Part shown: positions 18,161 to 26,373 of the stretch, piece by piece
How the letters are laid out: each line of letters begins with the position of its first letter
Position numbering within the stretch: the stretch's first letter is position 1
Assembly: GCF_036895565.1 (NCBI RefSeq)
Contig: NZ_CP145904.1
Span: 2,294,001-2,358,000 of the forward strand
Direction of reading: 5' to 3'
From: Flavobacterium sp. KS-LB2
GTDB lineage: Bacteria; Bacteroidota; Bacteroidia; Flavobacteriales; Flavobacteriaceae
Length of the DNA stretch: 64,000 bases
The notes under the pieces: generated by a model
What the model was told of the DNA's origin: nothing
Databases searched by the model: none
What the model saw: only the letters and a program-made list of their open reading frames with translations
Made by a program: the position numbers and the translations under genes

Positions 18161-18412
18161 TTACAAATTTGCAACGTGCTTAGTTAATTTAGATTTTAAA
18201 TTAGAAGCTTTATTATCATGAATAATATTCTTTTTTGCTAATTTATCAATCATAGATATAACGCTTGACAATTTAGAAGTAGCATCTGTTTTATCAGTAG
18301 CTATTCTTAAGGCTTTTATAGCGTTACGAGTAGTTTTGTGTTGGTATCTATTTAATACTCTTCTCTTTTCGTTACTTCTAATTCTCTTTAGAGCTGATTT
18401 ATGATTTGCCAT
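18161..18412 (-). CDS. rpsT: 30S ribosomal protein S20
   Basis: An 83-residue basic protein that matches S20 in length and composition. The start MANHKSALKRIRSNEKRR is diagnostic, and the rest is a Lys/Arg-rich helical chain ending KLTKHVANL. S20 binds 16S rRNA early in small-subunit assembly. The gene lies 32 nt downstream of the tRNA-Glu cluster on the same strand, so it may be partly co-transcribed with those tRNAs. A strong terminator follows. Confidence 0.97.
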   Translation of the reverse strand: MANHKSALKRIRSNEKRRVLNRYQHKTTRNAIKALRIATDKTDATSKLSSVISMIDKLAKKNIIHDNKASNLKSKLTKHVANL

Positions 18413-18444
18413 TTTATTATTTTTTTATCTTTTACTAATTTTTG

Positions 18445-18516
18445 TAGTCCGTAAGGGAATCGAACCCCTGTTACCAAGACGAAATCTTGGCGTCCTAACC
18501 CCTAGACGAACGGACC
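18445..18516 (-). tRNA. tRNA-Glu (anticodon TTC), variant copy
   Basis: The reverse strand folds into a 72-nt cloverleaf. The acceptor stem GGTCCGT pairs with ACGGACT (one G-T pair), followed by discriminator A. The anticodon stem CCAAG/CTTGG closes a loop ATTTCGT with anticodon TTC. The T arm contains GGTTCGATTCC. CCA is not encoded. It differs from the two neighbouring copies in the acceptor, D, anticodon and T arms and has G at position 37 instead of A. Confidence 0.93.
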
Positions 18517-18558
18517 ATTATCCCCTAAGTTTTTATCAATCTAAAATATTGAAATTTG

Positions 18559-18630
18559 TAGCCCGTAGCGGAATCGAACCGCTCTTACATGGATGAAAAC
18601 CATGCGTCCTAACCGATAGACGAACGGGCC
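18559..18630 (-). tRNA. tRNA-Glu (anticodon TTC)
   Basis: A 72-nt cloverleaf on the reverse strand. The acceptor stem GGCCCGT pairs with ACGGGCT, with discriminator A. The anticodon stem CATGG/CCATG closes the loop TTTTCAT, giving anticodon TTC. The T arm has GGTTCGATTCC. It is identical in sequence to the copy at 18678-18749, and CCA is not encoded. Confidence 0.95.
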
Positions 18631-18677
18631 ATACTTCCCTCTAAGTTCAGGAAAACTTTAATCTGCAATAAAAATAG

Positions 18678-18749
18678 TAGCCCGTAGCGGAATCGAACCG
18701 CTCTTACATGGATGAAAACCATGCGTCCTAACCGATAGACGAACGGGCC
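18678..18749 (-). tRNA. tRNA-Glu (anticodon TTC), identical duplicate
   Basis: The same 72-nt sequence as the tRNA at 18559-18630, so it is an exact tandem duplicate with a 47-nt spacer. It is the first of the three tRNAs in the direction of transcription and sits directly behind a good promoter at 18770-18799. Confidence 0.95.
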
Positions 18750-18769
18750 CTGCTTCTCTAATGCGGATG

Positions 18770-18799
18770 CAAAAATACAACTATTTTTGAAACGTACAA
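18770..18799 (-). promoter_or_regulatory. Promoter of the tRNA-Glu cluster
   Basis: On the minus strand, TTG (18799-18797) and TATTTTTG (18777-18770) are separated by 19 nt. This is the best-spaced Bacteroidota -33/-7 promoter in the window. The first tRNA starts 21 nt after the -7 box. Confidence 0.7.
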
Positions 18800-18827
18800 T
18801 AGCACATACGAAAAAAATTATTTTTTT

Positions 18828-20306
18828 TTAATACGCCTTCGCAAACAACACTCTACCTATCGAGCTTTGCCCAGTAAAAATACAACTTCCCGCCTCTTCT
18901 ACTCTATCCAAAGGGATACATCTTATAGTAGCTTTAGTCAACTCTTTAATCTTTTCTTCAGTAGCTGCAGTTCCATCCCAATGTGCTGACACAAAACCTC
19001 CTTTAGTATCTAAAACCGCTTTAAACTCTTCAAAACTATTTACCTCAGTAATATGTGTGTTTCTGTAATTTAATGCTTTTTCGAACAATTCTTTTTGAAT
19101 CTGCCCTAATAAATCACTTACATAAGTTGTGATTTCATCTTTGGAAACTACCTCTTTAGTCAACGTATCTCTCCTAGCTACCTCAAAAGTTCCATTTTCT
19201 AAATCTTTTGGACCAACAGCAATTCGAACCGGCACTCCTTTTAATTCCCATTCCGCAAATTTAAATCCCGGTTTTTGAGTAGTTCTATCATCAAACTTTA
19301 CTGAGATTTGTAATTTTCTTAAAGCAGCAGTCAATTTATTTACTTCAGCGGTTATCGCAGCCAATTGCTCATCTGTTTTATAAATAGGAACGACCACCAC
19401 TTGAATAGGCGCCAAACTAGGAGGCAATACCAATCCTTGATCATCTGAATGCGTCATCACTAAAGCCCCCATTAATCGAGTGGAAACTCCCCAAGAAGTC
19501 CCCCAAACATACTCTTGCTTTCCTTCGGCATTTGCAAACTTAACATCAAAGGCTTTAGCAAAATTCTGACCTAAAAAGTGTGAAGTCCCTGCTTGTAAAG
19601 CCTTTCCATCTTGCATTAACGCTTCTATACAATAAGTTTCTTCGGCCCCAGCAAAACGTTCGGTTTCAGTTTTCATTCCTTTAATAACTGGAATTGCCAT
19701 AAAATTCTCGGCAAAATCAGCATAGACATTCATCATTTTTTCTGATTCTTCAATAGCTTCGACTCTTGTAGCATGAGCAGTATGCCCCTCTTGCCATAAA
19801 AATTCAGCTGTTCGAAGAAACAATCTTGTTCTCATTTCCCAACGCACTACATTAGCCCATTGATTAATCAACAAAGGTAAATCTCTATACGATTGAACCC
19901 ATCCTTTATAAGTAGACCAGATGATAGCCTCGCTTGTAGGACGAACAATTAATTCCTCTTCTAGTTTTGCATTAGGGTCAACCATAAGTTTTCCCGGCTT
20001 ATCTGGATCATTTTTTAACCTATAATGAGTTACAATTGCACATTCTTTTGCAAATCCTTCCGCATTTTTTTCTTCTGCTTCAAACATGCTTTTAGGAACA
20101 AACAATGGAAAATAAGCATTTTGATGCCCTGTTTCTTTAAACATTCGATCCAACTCTCCTTGCATTTTTTCCCATATTGCATATCCGTAAGGTTTGATAA
20201 CCATACAACCTCTAACTCCTGAATTTTCGGCTAAATCGGCTTTAACAACCAATTCGTTATACCATTTTGAATAATCTTCCGATCTTGTAGTTAAGTTCTT
20301 ACTCAT
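18828..20306 (-). CDS. proS: Prolyl-tRNA synthetase (archaeal/eukaryotic-type)
   Basis: A 492-residue class II aminoacyl-tRNA synthetase that charges tRNA-Pro. The length and the lack of the YbaK-like editing insertion fit the short ProS type 3 form. Recognisable parts include the RPTSEAIIW region, the class II motif 2 stretch [17 protein letters not shown] with QEGHTAH, and the ATP-binding [19 protein letters not shown] motif 3 area. An anticodon-binding domain and a zinc-domain-like C-terminus ending in Tyr follow. It is transcribed towards the tRNA-Glu cluster, and no clear terminator lies between them. The start ATG at 20306 matches the family N-terminus ([18 protein letters not shown]). 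Confidence 0.97.
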   Translation of the reverse strand: MSKNLTTRSEDYSKWYNELVVKADLAENSGVRGCMVIKPYGYAIWEKMQGELDRMFKETGHQNAYFPLFVPKSMFEAEEKNAEGFAKECAIVTHYRLKNDPDKPGKLMVDPNAKLEEELIVRPTSEAIIWSTYKGWVQSYRDLPLLINQWANVVRWEMRTRLFLRTAEFLWQEGHTAHATRVEAIEESEKMMNVYADFAENFMAIPVIKGMKTETERFAGAEETYCIEALMQDGKALQAGTSHFLGQNFAKAFDVKFANAEGKQEYVWGTSWGVSTRLMGALVMTHSDDQGLVLPPSLAPIQVVVVPIYKTDEQLAAITAEVNKLTAALRKLQISVKFDDRTTQKPGFKFAEWELKGVPVRIAVGPKDLENGTFEVARRDTLTKEVVSKDEITTYVSDLLGQIQKELFEKALNYRNTHITEVNSFEEFKAVLDTKGGFVSAHWDGTAATEEKIKELTKATIRCIPLDRVEEAGSCIFTGQSSIGRVLFAKAY

Positions 20307-20369
20307 ATTGAATAATTTGGCACAAATTTTGCATTAATAATTTTAACTAAATAGTTCAGCAAAACTAAC

Positions 20370-20377
20370 TATTTTTG
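20370..20377 (+). promoter_or_regulatory. -7 promoter element TATTTTTG
   Basis: An exact TAnnTTTG match located 29 nt upstream of the ATG at 20407. It almost touches the alternative ATG at 20380, which would therefore lie at or before the transcription start. This supports the downstream start. Confidence 0.55.
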
Positions 20378-20406
20378 TAATGTGCAACAATAAAAACTCC
20401 ATATAT

Positions 20407-21423
20407 ATGAAAACTAGTACTCTTTCCTTCCGAAACCCTACAATATATTACTTTGTTGGATTTTTGAGCATCTTGTTAACATCCTGTGGCTCTTATCAAA
20501 ACAGTTCCTATTATGATTCTGATGGAATATATGGAAACACTCCAAGAAGAGCTGTAGAAGTAGAGACACAAAACACTCCAAACAATCAATATAAAGACTA
20601 TTTCGGATCTTTACAGAACAACAATCAACCTATAGAAATTTTCACAGATATAGAGAACTACAATGATTATAATATAGAAAATGATAGCCTACAAGACTAT
20701 ACCAACTATCCCGGATGGGGAAGTAATCCTCAAACTGTAAGCATAAACGTTTATGACAATGGTTGGGGAATGAATAATTGGTATGGAAATAACTGGGGAT
20801 GGAATGTAGGATTTGGATGGAATAGTTGGTACGGCAACAATTGGGGTTGGAACGGCGGATATGGCTGGGGGAACAATATTGGTTTTGGATGGAATAATTG
20901 GGGTTGGAATGGTGGTTTTGGATGGAATAACTATTACGGAAACAATTGGGGCTGGAATAACTGGTACGGGAATAATTGGGGATACCCTAATTATTACAAC
21001 AACAGAGCTTACGCCTATAATGCTGGTAGAAGAGGCTCTTCTTACACCGCTAACACAAGCGGCAATAGAAATTATAGCACCCGAAGTTCAGCAAATTACT
21101 CTAGAACTCAGAACAGTTCTATTAGCGGTAGAAACAATTCAAATTACAGAGGAAATACGAATACAGATTTCAGAAGAAATACTACAAATGGATTCAACAG
21201 AACAAGTCCATCATTTTCAAGAAATCAAAATAATTCGACTACTTCTCCAAGCAGAAGATCGAATACAAATAGTACTCGCAACGAAAATAGCAGATCGGAA
21301 AGATCCTATACTCCAAGCTCAAGAAACGACAATAATTCCCGATCATATAGCCCTAGCTCAAATAGTTCTGGAGGAGGAGGAAGATCGTCTGGAGGAGGAG
21401 GAGGAAGAGGTGGTCGAGGATAA
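20407..21423 (+). CDS. Gly/Asn/Trp-rich repeat lipoprotein
   Basis: A 338-residue predicted lipoprotein of unknown function. I chose the ATG at 20407 because it gives a compact signal peptide with a lipobox, LTSC, at residues 24-27, and because the promoter element would leave the ATG at 20380 without a leader. An acidic, Asn-rich part comes first. Residues about 118-195 are built of repeats of the type NNWGWN and NxYGNNWGWN. After that comes a Ser/Arg/Asn-rich disordered region ending in a Gly-Gly-Arg tail. Low-complexity aromatic/Gly repeats of this kind are known in some exported matrix or outer-membrane proteins. The repeats create a long open frame in another phase, which is not a gene. 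Confidence 0.8.
   Translation: MKTSTLSFRNPTIYYFVGFLSILLTSCGSYQNSSYYDSDGIYGNTPRRAVEVETQNTPNNQYKDYFGSLQNNNQPIEIFTDIENYNDYNIENDSLQDYTNYPGWGSNPQTVSINVYDNGWGMNNWYGNNWGWNVGFGWNSWYGNNWGWNGGYGWGNNIGFGWNNWGWNGGFGWNNYYGNNWGWNNWYGNNWGYPNYYNNRAYAYNAGRRGSSYTANTSGNRNYSTRSSANYSRTQNSSISGRNNSNYRGNTNTDFRRNTTNGFNRTSPSFSRNQNNSTTSPSRRSNTNSTRNENSRSERSYTPSSRNDNNSRSYSPSSNSSGGGGRSSGGGGGRGGRG
20765..20990 (+). repeat. In-gene tandem repeat coding NNWGWN motifs
   Basis: Degenerate repeats such as AATAACTGGGGATGGAAT and AACAATTGGGGTTGGAAC recur about every 30-60 nt. They encode the Trp/Gly/Asn-rich segment of the lipoprotein. This is coding repeat DNA, not a CRISPR array, because units vary in length and stay in frame. 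Confidence 0.75.
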
Positions 21424-21477
21424 TAATTATTGAAGTCCGACCTATTTTTAAATTAAACTAAAACCTACGAATTAAAA

Positions 21478-23058
21478 ATGAAAAAATATATATTTTTATT
21501 AGCCTTTGGTATATCTGCAAATGCTGTTCAATCACAAGAAATAGCTGATGCAATGCATTATGCACAGGACAACTTGAACGGGACAGCCCGTTTTAGAGCA
21601 ATGAGTGGTGCTTTTGGTGCTCTCGGTGGTGACTTATCTTCATTGAATGTAAATCCTGCTGGTTCAGCAGTATTCACAAATAACCAAATGGCACTTACCT
21701 TGAGTAATTTTGATACGAAAAATAAGTCTACTTATTTTGGCAGCACAGCAAGTGAAAAAAACAATTCTTTTGACTTAAACCAAGCTGGAGCAGTTTTTGT
21801 TTTCAATAACAACGACCCAAATAGCAATTGGAAAAAGATTTCATTGGGTATTAATTATGAAAACACTACTAATTTTGATAATGGATTTTTTTCAGCTGGA
21901 ACCAACCCAAATAATTCCATAGGCGATTATTTTTTAAGTTATGCTAATAATTCTAACAATGGAGCCCCAGTACCTCAAGAATTTGTAAACACAAATCCTG
22001 GAGAATCTATTTCAGATTTATATTCATTTTTAGGCAGCAACTTACCTAACAGCCAGTATCCAAATTTAAATGGATTTGCAGCCCAACAAGCATTTTTAGG
22101 CTACCAAGCCTATATTATTGACGCAGTTGACGGGACTAATAATAATTCTCCTTATCGCTCCAATGTTCCTTCTGGAGGCAATTATTATCAAGAAAATTCT
22201 ATTTATAGCACGGGATACAACGGAAAACTATCTTTTAATGCTGCAACTGCTTATAAAGACAAGCTTTATATAGGACTAAATTTAAACTCTCATTTTACTG
22301 ACTTTCACAAATCATCAACTTTTTACGAAGATAATAATGCACCATTGACAAATGATTATACCGTAACCCGATTGAGTTTTGAAAATGACTTATATACTTA
22401 TGGAACAGGATTTTCCTTTCAATTAGGAGCGATTGCAAAACTATCAGATGAAATTCGCTTAGGCCTAGCTTACGAATCATCAACATGGTATAAATTAAAT
22501 GATGAGCTGTCTCAAAGACTGGTTGCAGTAAGCAGTGCAACAAATGCTGACGATACTAATGACGTGGTAAATCCTCAGGTTGTTAATATTTACGAACCTT
22601 ATAAATTACAAACTCCAAGCAAACTAACAGGAAGCTTTGCTTATGTTTTTGGAAAATCTGGCTTAATAAGCGTTGATTATGCTATTAAGGATTACAGTAA
22701 CACTAAATTTAAACCTGAAAACGATCCTTATTTTAATGATTTAAATAGAGATATGAATTCAATCCTAGACACTACAGGCGAACTAAGAATAGGTGCTGAG
22801 TATAAAATTGAAGCTTTGAGCCTAAGAGCAGGATATCGTTACGAACAAAGTCCTTATAAAAATGCTGTAACAATAGGAGATTTAACCGGATATTCAGCAG
22901 GTTTAGGATACAGTTTTGGTTCTACAAAAGTAGACTTAGCGTATTCGTACGCCAAGAGAAACTCACAACAAGGATTTTTTAATCAAGGATTTACTGATGG
23001 CGCCAGTATTGAGGCCATAAACAACAATGTTTCAGTAACATTACTATTTGAATTGTAA
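21478..23058 (+). CDS. Outer membrane transport protein, OmpP1/FadL/TodX-like
   Basis: A 526-residue outer-membrane beta-barrel protein. The signal peptide ends near AVQSQ. The N-terminal region with RFRAMSGAFGALGGDLSS and NPAG is characteristic of FadL/OmpP1-type channels, which carry hydrophobic compounds across the outer membrane; their N-terminal segment forms the internal hatch. The rest alternates polar loops with amphipathic strands and ends in VTLLFEL, a typical aromatic-terminated barrel strand. A strong terminator follows 20 nt downstream. The substrate cannot be predicted. Confidence 0.85.
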   Translation: MKKYIFLLAFGISANAVQSQEIADAMHYAQDNLNGTARFRAMSGAFGALGGDLSSLNVNPAGSAVFTNNQMALTLSNFDTKNKSTYFGSTASEKNNSFDLNQAGAVFVFNNNDPNSNWKKISLGINYENTTNFDNGFFSAGTNPNNSIGDYFLSYANNSNNGAPVPQEFVNTNPGESISDLYSFLGSNLPNSQYPNLNGFAAQQAFLGYQAYIIDAVDGTNNNSPYRSNVPSGGNYYQENSIYSTGYNGKLSFNAATAYKDKLYIGLNLNSHFTDFHKSSTFYEDNNAPLTNDYTVTRLSFENDLYTYGTGFSFQLGAIAKLSDEIRLGLAYESSTWYKLNDELSQRLVAVSSATNADDTNDVVNPQVVNIYEPYKLQTPSKLTGSFAYVFGKSGLISVDYAIKDYSNTKFKPENDPYFNDLNRDMNSILDTTGELRIGAEYKIEALSLRAGYRYEQSPYKNAVTIGDLTGYSAGLGYSFGSTKVDLAYSYAKRNSQQGFFNQGFTDGASIEAINNNVSVTLLFEL

Positions 23059-23078
23059 TCAATCCAAAAAACAAAATT

Positions 23079-23117
23079 TAAAATCCGTTTCTTTATTATG
23101 GAACGGATTTTTTTTAG
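23079..23117 (+). terminator. Intrinsic terminator after the FadL-like gene
   Basis: AAATCCGTT (23081-23089) pairs with AACGGATTT (23102-23110) around a 12-nt loop, and a run of T follows. It lies about 20 nt after the stop codon. Confidence 0.85.
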
Positions 23118-23174
23118 CACTGATTGTCCTGATACTTCGGGAAAAATCTTCCTATTTTTTCGGGAGATTGGAAT

Positions 23175-23192
23175 GTCTCGAATCCTCGAGAC
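23175..23192. repeat. Palindrome in the rimO upstream region
   Basis: GTCTCGA and TCGAGAC are perfect 7-base arms around ATCC. The surrounding 23118-23215 segment is non-coding, has several CGGGA/CCTGA-type motifs, and looks like a fragment of a structured intergenic repeat rather than the N-terminus of rimO. Confidence 0.5.
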
Positions 23193-23246
23193 CAGGAATA
23201 GCTCCATAAAAAACATAAAGATTTATGGTCCTAAAAATAAAAATTG

Positions 23247-23254
23247 TAATTTTG
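23247..23254 (+). promoter_or_regulatory. -7 promoter element of rimO (TAATTTTG)
   Basis: An exact TAnnTTTG match 33 nt before the ATG at 23287. It supports this ATG and argues against the in-frame upstream start at 23098, which would lie before the promoter. Confidence 0.6.
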
Positions 23255-23286
23255 CAAAATTCCCAAATTATCGGGATTCTAATGTT

Positions 23287-24600
23287 ATGAGAACTAAGTC
23301 TTTAAAAAAGAATAAAATCAACGTAATCACTCTAGGGTGTTCGAAAAATGTGTATGATAGTGAAGTGCTAATGGGACAACTTCGCGCAAGCGGAAAAGAC
23401 GTTACGCACGAAGCTCCGGAAGCTGAAGAGGGAAATATTATTGTAATAAACACTTGTGGATTTATTGATAATGCTAAAGCAGAATCAGTAAATATGATAC
23501 TGGAATATGCAGACAAGAAAGAAAGAGGGTTGGTTGATAAAGTATTCGTTACCGGATGTTTATCTGAACGTTATAGACCCGATTTAGAAAAAGAAATACC
23601 AAATGTAGACCAGTTTTTTGGAACTACAGAGTTGCCACAATTATTGAAAGCTTTAGGAGCAGATTATAAGCATGAATTACTTGGAGAAAGATTGACTACG
23701 ACTCCAAAAAATTATGCGTATTTGAAAATTTCAGAGGGTTGTGACAGACCGTGCAGCTTTTGTGCGATTCCATTGATGCGAGGAAAAAATGTTTCACAAA
23801 CCATTGAAAAATTAGTTAAAGAATCAGAAGGATTAGCTAAAAACGGGGTAAAAGAATTGATTTTAATTGCCCAAGATTTGACGTATTATGGTTTAGACCT
23901 TTACAAGAAAAGAGCTCTTGGAGAATTATTGGAAGCGTTGGTAAAAGTAGAGGGAATTGAATGGATTCGTTTGCATTATGCCTTCCCTACCGGTTTTCCA
24001 ATGGATGTTTTGGAAATCATGAAGCGCGAGCCTAAAATTTGTAATTATTTAGACATTCCATTGCAACACATTTCAGATTCAATTTTGAAATCTATGCGCC
24101 GTGGAACCACTCAAGCAAAAACAACTAAATTATTAAAAGAATTCCGTGCTGCGGTTCCAGGAATGGCTATTCGTACGACTTTGATTGTAGGATATCCAGG
24201 AGAAACGCAAGAGGATTTCAACATACTAAAAGATTTTGTTCAAGAAATGAAATTTGACAGAATGGGTTGTTTTGCTTATTCTCACGAAGAAAATACACAT
24301 GCATACTTGTTGGAAGATGACGTCCCTGATGCCGTAAAACAAGAACGTGCGAATGAAATCATGGAATTACAATCACAAATTTCTTGGGATCTAAACCAAG
24401 AGAAAGTGGGACAAACATTCAGATGCATCATCGACAGAAAAGAAGGTGGCCATTTTGTAGGAAGAACTGAATTTGACAGCCCAGATGTAGATAATGAAGT
24501 CTTGATAGACGCAACAAAACATTATGTAAAAACGGGTGAATTTGTAATGATAAAAATTATTGAAGCAACAGAATTTGATTTGTACGGAGAACCCGCATAA
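23287..24600 (+). CDS. rimO: Ribosomal protein S12 methylthiotransferase RimO
   Basis: A 437-residue radical SAM enzyme that adds a methylthio group to a conserved aspartate of ribosomal protein S12. The N-terminal UPF0004 domain binds one iron-sulfur cluster through Cys in TLGCSKNVYDSE, INTCGF and TGCLSE. The radical SAM triad CX3CX2C is at C152, C156 and C159 (CDRPCSFC). A TRAM domain forms the C-terminus. The LGCSKN context distinguishes RimO from MiaB. The ATG at 23287 gives the family length and follows a promoter; the upstream frame to 23098 is an artefact of open non-coding sequence. The next gene starts 38 nt downstream. Confidence 0.95.
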   Translation: MRTKSLKKNKINVITLGCSKNVYDSEVLMGQLRASGKDVTHEAPEAEEGNIIVINTCGFIDNAKAESVNMILEYADKKERGLVDKVFVTGCLSERYRPDLEKEIPNVDQFFGTTELPQLLKALGADYKHELLGERLTTTPKNYAYLKISEGCDRPCSFCAIPLMRGKNVSQTIEKLVKESEGLAKNGVKELILIAQDLTYYGLDLYKKRALGELLEALVKVEGIEWIRLHYAFPTGFPMDVLEIMKREPKICNYLDIPLQHISDSILKSMRRGTTQAKTTKLLKEFRAAVPGMAIRTTLIVGYPGETQEDFNILKDFVQEMKFDRMGCFAYSHEENTHAYLLEDDVPDAVKQERANEIMELQSQISWDLNQEKVGQTFRCIIDRKEGGHFVGRTEFDSPDVDNEVLIDATKHYVKTGEFVMIKIIEATEFDLYGEPA

Positions 24601-24638
24601 TTTTCTTAAGACGATTTAATCCATTCTAAAAACTAAAT

Positions 24639-25112
24639 ATGAAACCATTTCAATCACTACTTATCATCGCATTTGTATTATTATCTACAAATATAATTTC
24701 TGCACAATACGGTAATGGCGGATATGGAAACGGTTATGGCAATGGTTATGGAAGTAATCGTAGAATGAATAGTGCCATGGATCAGTCCAGAGCTCAGGAC
24801 AAACCAAAAGAAATTCCTGTTGAAGTAACGGTTGGAAAAATCATGGAGCGCATAAAACCGGAACTCATTCTTGATGAGCTTCAGGTTATTGCAATATCAA
24901 ATATTTTGACCGAAAGTATAAAGACACAAGGCATGCTTATAAAAGCAGAAGTTAGCCAAGATGACAAAATAAAAAATATCAAAGCTCTTTCAGAAACTAC
25001 TGATAGAAAAATAATGGAATTATTAAACAAAGACCAAAAGGAAAAATATATTGCTTTGAATGAAGAGTCTAAAAATCCTAAAAAATCGAAATCTAAAAAA
25101 AAATCTAACTAA
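24639..25112 (+). CDS. Small secreted Gly/Tyr-repeat protein, function unknown
   Basis: A 157-residue protein with a clear Sec signal peptide (about 1-23, ending ISAQ). A short GYGNG repeat covers about residues 25-40. The remaining 115 residues are predicted helical, with KIMERIKPELILDELQ and LLNKDQKEKYIALNEE, and a Lys/Ser-rich end. The helical part with a late DQKEKY motif recalls periplasmic helical-hairpin proteins of the Spy/CpxP type, but the similarity is only in layout. It sits between rimO and a lipoprotein amidase on the same strand with short gaps, suggesting an envelope role. Confidence 0.8.
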   Translation: MKPFQSLLIIAFVLLSTNIISAQYGNGGYGNGYGNGYGSNRRMNSAMDQSRAQDKPKEIPVEVTVGKIMERIKPELILDELQVIAISNILTESIKTQGMLIKAEVSQDDKIKNIKALSETTDRKIMELLNKDQKEKYIALNEESKNPKKSKSKKKSN

Positions 25113-25146
25113 TCGATTTTTAGTCTGTTGCTAAATAAAAACCTAC

Positions 25147-26049
25147 ATGAGAAAAATTTTTTACTACCTTATTTTGGCAGTTATCGCTGCTTCTTGCTCA
25201 ACAAATCCTTATAAAAAGAGTGAAAAAATTTATGATTCTAAGCTCAAAACATTAAAAGAAACCATTTCTAATAAAGATCCGCAGCCATTACCTGTTATTC
25301 CTCATGTAGAAATAAACATTGACACACTATACACGAAACAGTTGCATACTTACAAAGACACTCTTTTCAAAATGGGATCTACGCCTTTGCAAAACGGTGT
25401 TAATACAGAATGGATAGGAACTGTAAATTTTAATTTAAGAAAACCAAATTTCATTATTATTCACCATACAGCGCAGGATTCATTACAACAAACACTAAAA
25501 ACATTCACAAAAATAGAATCTCAAGTGAGTTCCCATTATCTAATTTCAGATGACGGTAAGGTAGTCCAAATGTTGAATGATTATTTAAGAGCTTGGCATG
25601 CAGGTGCTGGTACTTGGGGAAGAAATACCGATATTAACTCGACTTCAATAGGAATTGAACTGGATAACAATGGCTCTGAAGTTTTTTCTGAATTACAAAT
25701 CAATAGCTTACTGGCACTTTTGACGAAGCTAAAAAAAGATTACAACATTCCTGCTCAAAACATAATTGGTCACGCAGATATTGCACCAACCAGAAAAAAA
25801 GATCCTAGCCAATTATTCCCCTGGAAAATATTAGCAGACAAAGGTTTTGGTCTTTGGTCAGATGAATTTTTAGAAACTGCTCCAATTGATTTTAACGTCG
25901 AACAAGGATTGCGAATTATAGGGTATGACACTAAAAATCTACCTGCGGCTATAATGGCTTTTAAGCTACATTATATTCAAACAGAAGTTAATGATGTATT
26001 AGATGAAAAAACAAGAAATACCATTTATTCTATTTATAAAAAACAATAA
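25147..26049 (+). CDS. Lipoprotein N-acetylmuramoyl-L-alanine amidase (Amidase_2)
   Basis: A 300-residue zinc amidase that cleaves the bond between N-acetylmuramic acid and L-alanine in peptidoglycan fragments. The N-terminus carries a lipobox (AASC, Cys at about residue 17), so it should be anchored to a membrane facing the periplasm. The amidase core includes the zinc-ligand region IIIHHTA (H106/H107), SSHYLI, WHAGAGTW, SIGIELDNNG and the second ligand region GHADIAPTRKKDP (H209). The C-terminal 70 residues (GLRIIGYD, AIMAFKLHY) resemble the peptidoglycan-binding domain of AmiD-like enzymes. A role in wall recycling is inferred. Confidence 0.92.
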   Translation: MRKIFYYLILAVIAASCSTNPYKKSEKIYDSKLKTLKETISNKDPQPLPVIPHVEINIDTLYTKQLHTYKDTLFKMGSTPLQNGVNTEWIGTVNFNLRKPNFIIIHHTAQDSLQQTLKTFTKIESQVSSHYLISDDGKVVQMLNDYLRAWHAGAGTWGRNTDINSTSIGIELDNNGSEVFSELQINSLLALLTKLKKDYNIPAQNIIGHADIAPTRKKDPSQLFPWKILADKGFGLWSDEFLETAPIDFNVEQGLRIIGYDTKNLPAAIMAFKLHYIQTEVNDVLDEKTRNTIYSIYKKQ

Positions 26050-26081
26050 GTAATTTACTCATCATACAATACCTACAAAAA

Positions 26082-26115
26082 CGGTTTTTTGAATCTTTCA
26101 AAGAACCGCTTTCTA
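26082..26115 (+). terminator. Probable terminator after the amidase gene
   Basis: CGGTTTTTTGA (26082-26092) pairs with TTTCAAAGAACCG-type sequence up to 26108, giving an 11-bp stem with one G-T pair and a 5-nt loop. The T tract after it is weak (CTTTCTATTT). Between this hairpin and 26300 I see no gene. Confidence 0.5.
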
Positions 26116-26307
26116 TTTAAAGAGATTTCAAACTCTTTTCGTAGTTTATCCTAATATAGACTTCTTATACTTTTAAAAGCTAAATAAACAGGCTGTCAAA
26201 AACTCGAAATCATAATAACAACTCAATACAAGATGAACAAGTTGTTGCATGTAATATACAAACCCTTAAAGCTTCTATGACCGCATAACAAATCAACTGT
26301 AATCTAA

Positions 26308-26352
26308 ACAAAAAAAGCTGCCAAAATACTTAAATGCATCTTGGCAGCTAAA
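26308..26352 (-). terminator. Intrinsic terminator of the porin gene
   Basis: AGCTGCCAA (26316-26324) and TTGGCAGCT (26341-26349) form a perfect 9-bp stem. On the minus strand it is followed by a T run, 20-25 nt after the porin stop codon. Confidence 0.85.
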
Positions 26353-26373
26353 AAAAAAAATATTATTTCAATA

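Noticed and set aside
20765..20990. Short regularly spaced repeats that might suggest a CRISPR array
   Set aside because: Units differ in length and sequence, stay in frame and encode NNWGWN. There are no unique spacers of constant length and no cas genes.
20813..21433. A 206-residue open frame in a second phase of the repeat lipoprotein gene
   Set aside because: It begins in the middle of the Trp/Gly repeats, has strongly biased Ile/Thr/Glu composition typical of a frame-shifted repeat, and no promoter or signal peptide. The lipoprotein frame has both.
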